Below, piece by piece: positions 24,837-32,420 of a stretch of 41,788 bases of DNA (position 1 is the stretch's first letter; every line of letters starts with the position of its first letter). A program made the translations under genes and the position numbers. The DNA is taken from NCBI RefSeq assembly GCF_003346715.1, contig NZ_QQPQ01000041.1:1-41788 (forward strand), in the 5' to 3' direction. The notes beneath the pieces were generated by a model, which was given only the letters and a program-made list of their open reading frames with translations, was not told where the DNA came from and ran no database searches. The stretch comes from Oceanispirochaeta sp. M1. GTDB lineage: Bacteria > Spirochaetota > Spirochaetia > DSM-2461.

Positions 24837-26193
24837 CGAAGCCGCCAAGATTATCAGCCGCCGCTTTATGGACCGCTTTCTTGAGTCCGGTCTGCTTATT
24901 ATCGCTGTTGCACTGGGTATTGGTGCCGCCTCATCGGGGATCGCCCTATTGGCTAACACCATAAGTACTTCCAGAGAACTCCTTGATTCTCAGACCTACA
25001 AAGAGCTCGTGGTCAGTACCGCTTCTGAGGCAGAAGATATGGAAGAGCCTGTGAGTCTGAAGGCTGTCCAGGAGACAGCTGTGCTCAGCTCAGAAGATCT
25101 GAATGCTGCAGACCTGGTACCCTATGTGAGTCACGCCTATGTATATGACAATTACAGGTATCATCTGGTAAATGAGGAGTCAATCTCCAAAGAGACGGAA
25201 ATGAGAGCTCAGTTTCAGGCAGAGACTCCTGAAGGACCTGCTAATGATGATCCACAAGAAGGTGGTCCGGAAGACGACAGACCTCAACAGGTCTCGGAAG
25301 AAGAGTTTGCTCAGATGTCAGAACAGAGCAATATCATCATAGCTGAGCTGGATGAGATAAGCGGCCATAAAGTTACTCCTGAGTTTTTTGAAGCCTGGGA
25401 TATTGATGTAGCCGCGGGAAGTCTTTTTTCAGAGCAGGATATGACGGGTAACTCGAATATTGCTGTTCTGGGTTCAGATCTGGCTGAGCTTCTGGTAGAA
25501 GAGGGTGAGGAAACAGATAGTCTGCTGGGAAAGCAGATTCTTGCTCGTGAAGGTCTTGTGACAGTCATTGGTATTCTTGAAGCCCAGGAGGACAGTGAAG
25601 TCTTTTATGAACCCTACCGGAGTAATGCCGTCGGTGATTTTCGCCGCATGGCCATGAATACACAGCTTCGGTTTACAGTCGACGACACAGAAAAACTGGA
25701 CGAAACAGCAGCCCAGCTGCAGCAATGGTTTGACAGCCAGTTCGGTGAGCAGCAGGTGGTTATTTCGAATCCCCGGGCTGAGGCTGAACAGCTTATCAGC
25801 AGAAATACAGGTCTTGCCCTGCTTATCATGTTTCTCTCGCTTTCGGGCCTGTTTATAGCCTCGGTCAATGTTTCAAATATACTGATGAGCCGTGCCATGA
25901 GAATGAAAAAACATGTGGGAATCCTGATGGCCCTTGGATCATCCAGAGCCAGAATATCACAGCTCTTTGCCTGGGAATCGGCGGCAATAACATTGATGGG
26001 AGCCGTCCTGGGAACATTGATCTCCATACCTCTGGGACGCTATATGCAGTCATCCCTGGATATTACAGAGGGCACCTGGTTCTTTACTCTGATGGGTGTG
26101 GTTCTTTCGGCTGCATTGACTCTGCTCTTCGGTCTGCTGCCTGCCAGACAATTTACAAAGATTGATCCTGCCATAGCCATGAGGGCCGCCTGA
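24829..26193 (+). CDS. FtsX/MacB-type ABC permease, first subunit
   Basis: The 454-residue protein starts at GTG within the ATPase end (8-base overlap). It has one N-terminal membrane segment (LLIIAVALGIGAASSGIALL), a large periplasmic MacB-like domain (residues about 45-320), then three C-terminal membrane segments around LALLIMFLSLSGLFIASVNV, ITLMGAVLGTLISIPLG and VVLSAALTLLFGLLPA. Residues about 130-160 are acidic and Pro-rich (ETPEGPANDDPQEGGPEDD), an insert not expected in the fold. It probably pairs with the next permease as a heterodimer. Confidence 0.92.
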   Translation: MHNEAAKIISRRFMDRFLESGLLIIAVALGIGAASSGIALLANTISTSRELLDSQTYKELVVSTASEAEDMEEPVSLKAVQETAVLSSEDLNAADLVPYVSHAYVYDNYRYHLVNEESISKETEMRAQFQAETPEGPANDDPQEGGPEDDRPQQVSEEEFAQMSEQSNIIIAELDEISGHKVTPEFFEAWDIDVAAGSLFSEQDMTGNSNIAVLGSDLAELLVEEGEETDSLLGKQILAREGLVTVIGILEAQEDSEVFYEPYRSNAVGDFRRMAMNTQLRFTVDDTEKLDETAAQLQQWFDSQFGEQQVVISNPRAEAEQLISRNTGLALLIMFLSLSGLFIASVNVSNILMSRAMRMKKHVGILMALGSSRARISQLFAWESAAITLMGAVLGTLISIPLGRYMQSSLDITEGTWFFTLMGVVLSAALTLLFGLLPARQFTKIDPAIAMRAA

Positions 26194-26225
26194 TATTTGA
26201 AATCAGGCAGAATTAAAAGGAAATA

Positions 26226-27545
26226 ATGATGAAAAAGTTTATTAACATGCTGATCCGCAACTGGTCCGGATCCGCAGTGAAAATATTGATGACCCTGGGA
26301 GCCGTGGCTCTGGGTACGGGGATACTTATCCTCACAAGCAGTGCCGGGACTATCCTGAATGAACAGATATCAGCGGAGATGGACTCGGAAGGAGTCATCC
26401 TCTATGTCGCAAATGGAGAGTGGGACTCCTCAGGCAATATTGAAACTATGAGACCCAGCGAATGGGACATTGATGCTCCACAGATTGTTGTCAGCGATAT
26501 CGAAGAGGTCAGTTCTGCTGCTGTAATTGTTACCCCGCCCTTTAATCAGGTGACTACAGATGGTCAGTCTTATAACCTGAGAACCGCCATCGGTACTGAT
26601 ACCAGTTATTTTGATGTCTTTTCCCTGGACATTATTGCAGGTGTTCCTATGACAGATGCTGACTTTGACTCGGGTCTTAAGAAGGTCTGGATCAGCTCAG
26701 AAACAGCAGAGCTCCTTTATGGATCTGTTGAAGATGCTTTGGGAAAATGGATACAGCCTCCCGGTGAAATGATGATGAGAGGAGGACCGGGCAGCCGAGG
26801 CAAACAGCAGAATGTCATTCAGCAGTTTTCTGTGGCCGGAGTATATGAGTCTGCCGGAGAAGTGGCACGCCGGTCCTATGGTATTGCAGACCTGATCTAT
26901 CCCTATACTTCACTCCTTACTGCCGGCGGAAACAGACAGTTGTTAATGAATATGATGTCCTCACAGTTTGCCGTTAAGGCTGAGGGGCAGTCCGTTGAGA
27001 AGATATCTGCTTCAATCCGTCAGGTCATAGCCATGAACTATGGTGATGATATCTCTATTGTCAGCTGGGAAGGCTCTACAAAGGGTACGTCCACATATAT
27101 GGAGGAGCTCAGAAAATCTGTGAATGTATTTTCTGTCTCACTCTCCATTCTTGGAATAGTGCTTCTTCTTATCAGCTCTCTGGGAATCTTCAGCATCATG
27201 GTTGTGGAAGCTCTGAACAGACGTAAGGATATTGCCCTGGAGAGGGCCCTTGGAGCATCCCAGAATGATGTTGTCAAGGAATTCTGGCTCTGGTCACTGA
27301 TGCTGAGTCTTACAGGTGCTGCTATTGGTGTCATATTAGCATTTACTCTCTCCCATCCTGTACTCAATACTCTTTCTCCCCTTGTAGGTGAGGTTTCAAC
27401 CCAGTTCAGTGAGGCTGCGGGAATCAGATTTACATCTGTACTTCAGGGAGTGTTCCTTGCTGTCCTCTTCGGCGGTGTTCTCGGAATCCTTCCATCCTTC
27501 TCTGCGGTGAAGGGGAATATTGCAGAAACCCTGAGGGAGGTGTGA
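26226..27545 (+). CDS. FtsX/MacB-type ABC permease, second subunit
   Basis: The 439-residue protein has the same layout as its neighbour: one N-terminal membrane segment (ILMTLGAVALGTGILILTSS), a periplasmic domain, and three C-terminal segments starting FSVSLSILGIVLLLISSLGI, with the typical RRKDIALERALGASQNDV loop between helices. A Met/Gly-rich patch (GEMMMRGGPGSRGKQQN) interrupts the periplasmic domain. It starts 32 bases after the first permease behind AGGA (a second ATG directly follows the first). Two distinct permeases imply a heterodimeric exporter, unlike homodimeric MacB. Confidence 0.92.
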   Translation: MMKKFINMLIRNWSGSAVKILMTLGAVALGTGILILTSSAGTILNEQISAEMDSEGVILYVANGEWDSSGNIETMRPSEWDIDAPQIVVSDIEEVSSAAVIVTPPFNQVTTDGQSYNLRTAIGTDTSYFDVFSLDIIAGVPMTDADFDSGLKKVWISSETAELLYGSVEDALGKWIQPPGEMMMRGGPGSRGKQQNVIQQFSVAGVYESAGEVARRSYGIADLIYPYTSLLTAGGNRQLLMNMMSSQFAVKAEGQSVEKISASIRQVIAMNYGDDISIVSWEGSTKGTSTYMEELRKSVNVFSVSLSILGIVLLLISSLGIFSIMVVEALNRRKDIALERALGASQNDVVKEFWLWSLMLSLTGAAIGVILAFTLSHPVLNTLSPLVGEVSTQFSEAAGIRFTSVLQGVFLAVLFGGVLGILPSFSAVKGNIAETLREV

Positions 27546-27546
27546 G

Positions 27547-28863
27547 ATGAACTCCCTCAAATACTTTTTTATTATAGCCTTTCTGGCACTGACTCAGCTT
27601 GGTGCTAATGCGCAGAATCTGAATACTCTTGAAGATATCCGGAATTATGCACTGGAAAACAGTACGGATTATAAAAGAGCCTTACTTGATGTACTGGTCG
27701 CCAGGAATAATCTGGATGGAGTCATACAACTGGATGAAACTTCATTCAGCTTCAGCGGGGGCTATAGTCAGAGTACAGCGGATTCTGACGGTTCCGGGAA
27801 TGTTGATGACTGGTCTGCCACGGCTGGTATCAATCTTCCCCTGATAGATCAGCTGGGAGTGAGTGCAAGTATCTCAGATGACTACAGCGGTCAATTGGGA
27901 CTCAGTTTTTCACCTCTTTTTCACTCGGATGACAGGGAACAGCTGAACATAAACTATGACAAGGCTCTACTCTATGCAGAGGAGGTCGCAGTAAAGACCG
28001 AAAATGAGGCTCTTTCTGCTGCCCTGAACTGGATGACAGCAAGGCAGAGGGTCGATCTTCAGCAGGAGATTGTCGCAGTCAAGGAAGCTGTTTATGCTGA
28101 TGAGAAAGTTCGATATCAGGCTGGTGAATCAACTCTGGATGATGTGAGGGATGATTTAATGGACTGGACTGAAGCCAGGACAGAACTCTCTACCCGGCAG
28201 ACTCTTCTGCAGGCAAGGGAATCCATTCTTCTGCAAAAGCTGAGCGCCGATCTGAACACTGCCACCATTGAGGTTCTTTCCTATGATCTGATCAGTTCAG
28301 AGCTGGAGGACTTAAAAAAAAATATAAATCCTGAGGAGGCGGATTCTTCGGGAGTCTATTCTGTGACAGCCGCCTATAAAACGGTTGAAAGCTCAGAAGA
28401 GAGACTGTCGGATACCTGGTTTTTCGACCCGTCATTAAATCTGACAGGAAAGGTGAATCTCCCTGATATGACAGATTTTGAGACAGAGGGTCCAAGCTGG
28501 GAAGCAGGAATCGAACTCTCCTTCTCTCTGGATGACTTTCAGTTCGAGGACCGTTCCATCAGCAGTCAGGAACTTCAGCAGTCCCGGCTTGAGGCGGTAC
28601 AGGCTGATATGGAGAGCCGTCTGACCCTGCAGCAGGCAGTCACCTCCCTTGATAATACGGAGCAGAACAGGGTTCTGGCCGAGCTGGAGGAGGAGCAGTC
28701 AGCCGATCTTTATGATGAGTCCAAGTTTTTGAACACCATGGGTGAGTATTCGGAGGCTGAGCTTGAGGATGCCAGACTGGATTATGAACAGTCAGTGCTG
28801 AACACATTTTCCATGCTGGTTGATGAATATCTGGCCTGGAGAGACTTGCTTCTTTATTTCTAA
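27547..28863 (+). CDS. TolC-family outer-membrane efflux protein
   Basis: The 438-residue protein has a signal peptide (MNSLKYFFIIAFLALTQLGA, cleavage near ANA-Q), then the long alpha-helical hairpins of the outer-membrane efflux family, rich in Ala/Glu/Gln with internal duplication. It is shorter at both ends than E. coli TolC but of usual length for this family in spirochaetes. It begins one base after the permease stop behind GGAGG, so all five exporter genes form one operon. It provides the exit duct for the adaptor-pump complex. The cargo is unknown. Confidence 0.88.
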   Translation: MNSLKYFFIIAFLALTQLGANAQNLNTLEDIRNYALENSTDYKRALLDVLVARNNLDGVIQLDETSFSFSGGYSQSTADSDGSGNVDDWSATAGINLPLIDQLGVSASISDDYSGQLGLSFSPLFHSDDREQLNINYDKALLYAEEVAVKTENEALSAALNWMTARQRVDLQQEIVAVKEAVYADEKVRYQAGESTLDDVRDDLMDWTEARTELSTRQTLLQARESILLQKLSADLNTATIEVLSYDLISSELEDLKKNINPEEADSSGVYSVTAAYKTVESSEERLSDTWFFDPSLNLTGKVNLPDMTDFETEGPSWEAGIELSFSLDDFQFEDRSISSQELQQSRLEAVQADMESRLTLQQAVTSLDNTEQNRVLAELEEEQSADLYDESKFLNTMGEYSEAELEDARLDYEQSVLNTFSMLVDEYLAWRDLLLYF

Positions 28864-28927
28864 TCTGTAATCAGGGAGATCTCCCGGTCTCCTGTTGATC
28901 ACCCCACATAACAGTCAGGGGACCAAC

Positions 28928-28956
28928 TTGATTTTCACCTACCGGCATACTATTAT
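28928..28956 (+). promoter_or_regulatory. Predicted promoter of the murC operon, leaderless arrangement
   Basis: TTGATT (28928-28933) and TATTAT (28951-28956) are exactly 17 bases apart. The murC ATG begins seven bases after the last base of the -10 box, where transcription normally starts, and no ribosome-binding site fits between. The mRNA is therefore predicted to lack a leader. Confidence 0.65.
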
Positions 28957-28962
28957 GATCCT

Positions 28963-30423
28963 ATGTTTGATGAATCATTTACAGTCCTTCCCGGACAGAA
29001 AGTATATATGGTCGGCATAAAGGGTACCGGAATGGCTGCCCTGGCCGAAATTTTTCAATCCAGAGGTCTTCATGTCAGCGGTTCTGATGTGGAGGATGAG
29101 TTCTATACGGACAAAGTCCTTCAGGATCTGAAAATTCCCTATTTCAGGGGGTTTTCTGAGAATCAGGTTCCTTCTGATATCGATTTTGCGGTCCGTTCGG
29201 CAGCCTATGATCTAAATCATCCTGAAGTAGCCCTGCTGGAATCCCGTAATATCCCTTTAATGCTCTATCCCGAAGCCCTGGGAATTCTCTCCCGGGATCT
29301 CCCGGCTGCTGCGGTAGCCGGTGTACATGGAAAAACGACTACTACCGCAATCTGCGGCACACTGGTACAGGCCCTGGGAATGACAGGTTCTGTTCTGGTG
29401 GGAAGTGCAGTTCCTGCTTTCGGCAACAGATCCACCCTGACACAGGGGAGTGATTTTTTTCTGGCTGAAACCTGCGAATACCGTCGTCATTTTCTCCACT
29501 TTTCTCCCGACAGAATGATACTCACCTCAGTCGAGGCTGATCATCTTGATTATTTTAAGGATGAACAGGATGTGGAAGATGCCTTCTGCGAATTTATCGA
29601 AAGTTTGCCCCAAGGGGGGACTCTGATCTATTGTTCCGATGATCCCGGTGCTTCAAGAACAGTGAGGCGTATGTCAGATAAGAGGGCCGATCTGAAAATG
29701 ATCCCCTATGGATTCGGAGCACAGGGTCCCGGCAGAATACGCAAGAAACCATCGGATATACCCGGAGAAAATCACTTTGTCCTGGGAGAGCTTAATGCCC
29801 TTTTCAGAGTCAGAATCCCCGGAGATCATGTGATTCAGGATGCCGCTGCAGCACTGCTTCTGGTTATGGATCAGTACTTTTCACAGCCGGAGCATCAGAA
29901 ATCAGGATCAGAGCATGACAGCTCCTTTCTGAAGGCCCTTGAAGATGGAATCTTCAACTTTACCGGCAGCCGGCGCCGTTCCGAGATTGTAGGTGAAACC
30001 CGTGGAATCCTTGTGATGGACGATTACGGACACCACCCCTCGGCAGTAAGGAAAACCCTGGAAGGCATCAGAGATTTTTATCCCGGACGCCGTCTGGTGG
30101 TGGATTTCATGTCTCATACATATTCAAGAACAGCAGCTCTGCTGGATGACTTTGCCGCCTCCTTCGGAGCCGCCGATGAAGTTATTCTGCATAAAATATA
30201 TGCCTCCGCCCGGGAAGAGTTCAGCGGCAGCATAACAGGCAGGGATCTTTTTAATAAAACCTGCCGGAATCACGACAATGTAAAATATTATGAAGAGCCT
30301 TCTGAGGCTCTCGGATATCTGGAAGAGACCCTGAAAGAGGGGGACCTTTTTGTGACCATGGGTGCCGGAGACAACTGGCAGCTTGGACGAAGCTTATATA
30401 AAAAACTGGAGAAGACATCATGA
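28963..30423 (+). CDS. murC: UDP-N-acetylmuramate--L-alanine ligase (MurC)
   Basis: The 486-residue Mur ligase starts with the UDP-binding VGIKGTGMAALAEI (residues about 17-30). The ATP P-loop is HGKTTTT (122-128), and later DDYGHHPSAVRKTLEGI gives the C-terminal domain. The family adds L-Ala to UDP-MurNAc in the cytosol, the first peptide step of peptidoglycan synthesis. Mpl, the murein-peptide ligase, shares the motifs, but the N-terminal pattern and length fit MurC better. The ATG at 28963 is kept because the fold starts about twelve residues later and a promoter sits directly upstream. The stop overlaps the next start (ATGA). Confidence 0.82.
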   Translation: MFDESFTVLPGQKVYMVGIKGTGMAALAEIFQSRGLHVSGSDVEDEFYTDKVLQDLKIPYFRGFSENQVPSDIDFAVRSAAYDLNHPEVALLESRNIPLMLYPEALGILSRDLPAAAVAGVHGKTTTTAICGTLVQALGMTGSVLVGSAVPAFGNRSTLTQGSDFFLAETCEYRRHFLHFSPDRMILTSVEADHLDYFKDEQDVEDAFCEFIESLPQGGTLIYCSDDPGASRTVRRMSDKRADLKMIPYGFGAQGPGRIRKKPSDIPGENHFVLGELNALFRVRIPGDHVIQDAAAALLLVMDQYFSQPEHQKSGSEHDSSFLKALEDGIFNFTGSRRRSEIVGETRGILVMDDYGHHPSAVRKTLEGIRDFYPGRRLVVDFMSHTYSRTAALLDDFAASFGAADEVILHKIYASAREEFSGSITGRDLFNKTCRNHDNVKYYEEPSEALGYLEETLKEGDLFVTMGAGDNWQLGRSLYKKLEKTS

Positions 30424-31286
30424 TCAGTATGACAGGATACGGCTACAAGGAATTCCTTAACGAGAAGGTCCGCTTCTCTCTGGAAATGAAAACATACAAT
30501 AACAGGTATATGGATCTTATCCTGAACCTTCCCAATCCTCTCTCTCCTCTGGAAGGGCAGATCCGTTCTATTATCAGCAGTTCCATTAAAAGAGGAAGGG
30601 TGGAAGTCTATCTCAGAATGAAGGAACTGGAAGAGGATCTTACCCTTATTGTTGATAAGGCTGCCGTAAAAAGCTATGCAGATACCCTGAGAGGTGTTCA
30701 GGAGCTTGCAGGTATATCCGGAGATATCTCTTTAGGTCATATACTTTCCATGGAAGGTGTTATCAAGACTGACAAAAACAGAGACCTGGATTCCATGTTT
30801 GAAATCCTGGAGCCCCTGTTTCAGGACGTTCTCGGGCAGATCCACTCCTCCAGAGCCGTGGAAGGTGCAGAAACCGAAAAAGACATTATGGGGCAGATCG
30901 GTTTTATGGAGAGCTGTGTTGAGCAGGTCAAGGAACATGCCCCCCGAATGCAGGAGCAGATTACCTCCACCCTGAAAGATAAATTTGAAGAAATTGTGGA
31001 AGGAAAGGCCGATGAAAGCCGCATTCTGGCAGAAATTGCCGTTCAGGTTGTCCGCTTTGATATCAATGAAGAGCTACAGCGTCTGACCACACATCTTGAG
31101 GGGTTCAGAAATATTGCCGCAAGCTCCGATCCCGTAGGTAAGAAACTGGATTTTCTCTGTCAGGAGATAAACCGGGAAGTTAATACCATAGGTTCAAAAA
31201 ATACTCTTGTCGAAATCGGCAGGATTGTAGTAGAAATGAAAGATTCTTTAGAGAAGGTTAGGGAGCAGCTTAGAAATGTTGAATAA
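30420..31286 (+). CDS. yicC: YicC-family endoribonuclease
   Basis: The 288-residue protein opens with MISMTGYG, the signature of YicC proteins, and ends with the conserved DFLCQEINREVNTIGSK...IVVEMKDSLEKVREQ region. The family is now described as a sigma-E/stress-linked endoribonuclease that acts on RNA. It is translationally coupled to murC (ATGA overlap) and overlaps the kinase gene downstream by eleven bases. YicC genes are often found near nucleotide-kinase genes, as here. Confidence 0.9.
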   Translation: MISMTGYGYKEFLNEKVRFSLEMKTYNNRYMDLILNLPNPLSPLEGQIRSIISSSIKRGRVEVYLRMKELEEDLTLIVDKAAVKSYADTLRGVQELAGISGDISLGHILSMEGVIKTDKNRDLDSMFEILEPLFQDVLGQIHSSRAVEGAETEKDIMGQIGFMESCVEQVKEHAPRMQEQITSTLKDKFEEIVEGKADESRILAEIAVQVVRFDINEELQRLTTHLEGFRNIAASSDPVGKKLDFLCQEINREVNTIGSKNTLVEIGRIVVEMKDSLEKVREQLRNVE

Positions 31287-31824
31287 AGAACCATTCAGAA
31301 TAGCCATATCAGGAAGAAGCGGATGCGGTAACTCAACGGTCAGCACCATCCTGTCAGAAAGACTGGAACTTAAACTGGTAAACTATACATTTCATAATAT
31401 TGCCGAAGACAGGGCAATCGATTTTAACGAACTCTGTGAGATGGCCGAAGTTGATCCCCAATGGGACTATTTTGTAGATGAAAATCAGGTCAAACTAGCC
31501 ATGGAGGGCTCTTCCGTTCTCGGTTCCCGTCTGGCCATATGGATGCTCAAGAATGCAGACCTGAAGGTCTTTCTTACCGCCAGTCCTGAAACCAGAGCCG
31601 GACGTATCTACAAAAGAGAAGGGGGAGTCTTCGAGCAGAGAATGGTCGAGACCGCCGCCCGGGATGACAGGGATCATGCCCGCTATAAAAAACTATACGA
31701 CATTAATAACGACGACTACGCATTTGCAGACCTGGTGATCAATACAGACCGCCTGAATCAGCATCAGGTAGCCGGTATCATCGAAGCTGCCGCCCGTGCT
31801 ATGGCCGGAGTCTCTGAAGCCTAG
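31276..31824 (+). CDS. Cytidylate-kinase-like P-loop protein
   Basis: The 182-residue protein has a nucleoside-monophosphate-kinase layout. The P-loop is GRSGCGNST (residues 13-21), with Asn19 where Walker A normally has Lys. A CMP-binding region follows, then a lid rich in Arg (TRAGRIYKREGG, TAARDDRDHARYKKLY) and a C-terminal DLVINTD strand as in CMP kinases. Spirochaetes have short Cmk-like proteins of this type, so the Asn may be conserved rather than a mutation. It is the third gene of the murC-yicC unit and is followed by a strong hairpin. Confidence 0.75.
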   Translation: MLNKEPFRIAISGRSGCGNSTVSTILSERLELKLVNYTFHNIAEDRAIDFNELCEMAEVDPQWDYFVDENQVKLAMEGSSVLGSRLAIWMLKNADLKVFLTASPETRAGRIYKREGGVFEQRMVETAARDDRDHARYKKLYDINNDDYAFADLVINTDRLNQHQVAGIIEAAARAMAGVSEA

Positions 31825-31855
31825 AGCTCTTTTCTCTCTCCTTTCAGGAGAAGAA

Positions 31856-31875
31856 CCCCTCCCCCGAGGGAGGGG
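31856..31875. terminator. Terminator hairpin between convergent genes
   Basis: CCCCTCCC (31856-31863) and GGGAGGGG (31868-31875) form an 8-bp all-strong stem with a CCGA loop, six bases from the end of the SHOCT gene and 31 bases past the kinase stop. A smaller hairpin (TCTCCT / AGGAGA, 31837-31851) lies just before it. No long U-run follows on either strand, but its position between convergent genes supports a bidirectional terminator. Confidence 0.6.
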
Positions 31876-31881
31876 CAAGAC

Positions 31882-32139
31882 TTATTTCTGTTTGAGAATT
31901 TCTTTTTTCTCCATAAACTCATCCTGTGAGATATCTCCATTAACATAACGCTTCTGAAGAAGCTCAAGGGGGGATTCCTTTTCCCCTGATATCTTTTGAC
32001 TGATTCCTGCATTTTTAAAAATAAAATAGGCAATGACCAGTATCAGTATTAAACCGGCAAACATCATTATGATACCTCCATATCCAAAGCGACTCAGTCC
32101 GAAAAATCCATCATGCAGATTGTAGTAATTTCCGTGCAT
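31882..32139 (-). CDS. Small membrane protein with C-terminal SHOCT domain
   Basis: The 85-residue protein has one membrane helix (IIMMFAGLILILVIAYFIF) and a C-terminal SHOCT motif (ESPLELLQKRYVNGDISQDE). The ATG at 32139 is chosen because AGGAG lies six bases upstream; another in-frame ATG at 32157 has no such site. The short N-terminus is His/Tyr-rich (MHGNYYNLHDGF). Such proteins commonly accompany copper or envelope-stress operons, and here it is the last gene after csoR-copA. The function is unknown. Confidence 0.85.
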   Translation of the reverse strand: MHGNYYNLHDGFFGLSRFGYGGIIMMFAGLILILVIAYFIFKNAGISQKISGEKESPLELLQKRYVNGDISQDEFMEKKEILKQK

Positions 32140-32222
32140 ACGAAACTCCTGTTTCATTAGTTATTGAAATAATAGTTGCAAAATATGAATAAAGTATAAA
32201 CAGAGTGTAGTAAGACTTTAGT

Positions 32223-32420
32223 TTAGAGTGCTGTGAAGCCGGCTTCTCTGATGGCGGATTTTACCTCATCAATCCTGCTTTCATCCACAGAAAGTGAGAG
32301 CTCTTTTTTCTCCAGATTCACAATAGCAGAGCTCACAGATTTCACTGATCCTGCAGCTTTTTCAACCGACATTTTACAGTGATTGCAGCTCATGCCTTCT
32401 ACTTTAATAATTGTTTCCAT
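32223..32420 (-). CDS. Possible free CopZ-like copper chaperone from an internal start in copA
   Basis: In frame within copA, ATG at 32418-32420 is preceded by AAAGGA with a 7-base spacer, as good as most start sites in this window. It would release the 65-residue C-terminal HMA domain ([18 protein letters not shown]...), about the size of free CopZ proteins, which carry Cu(I) to CopA and CsoR. Expression from this site is an inference. Confidence 0.4.
   Translation of the reverse strand: METIIKVEGMSCNHCKMSVEKAAGSVKSVSSAIVNLEKKELSLSVDESRIDEVKSAIREAGFTAL

Noticed and set aside
28874-28885. GGGAGATCTCCC palindrome as a terminator after the TolC gene
   Set aside because: There is no loop room and no U-run; it could be a binding site but nothing supports one.
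28963-30423. Calling the Mur ligase Mpl (murein peptide recycling)
   Set aside because: The N-terminal GIKGTGMAALAEI pattern and the operon with yicC fit MurC better, although a tree would be needed to be certain.
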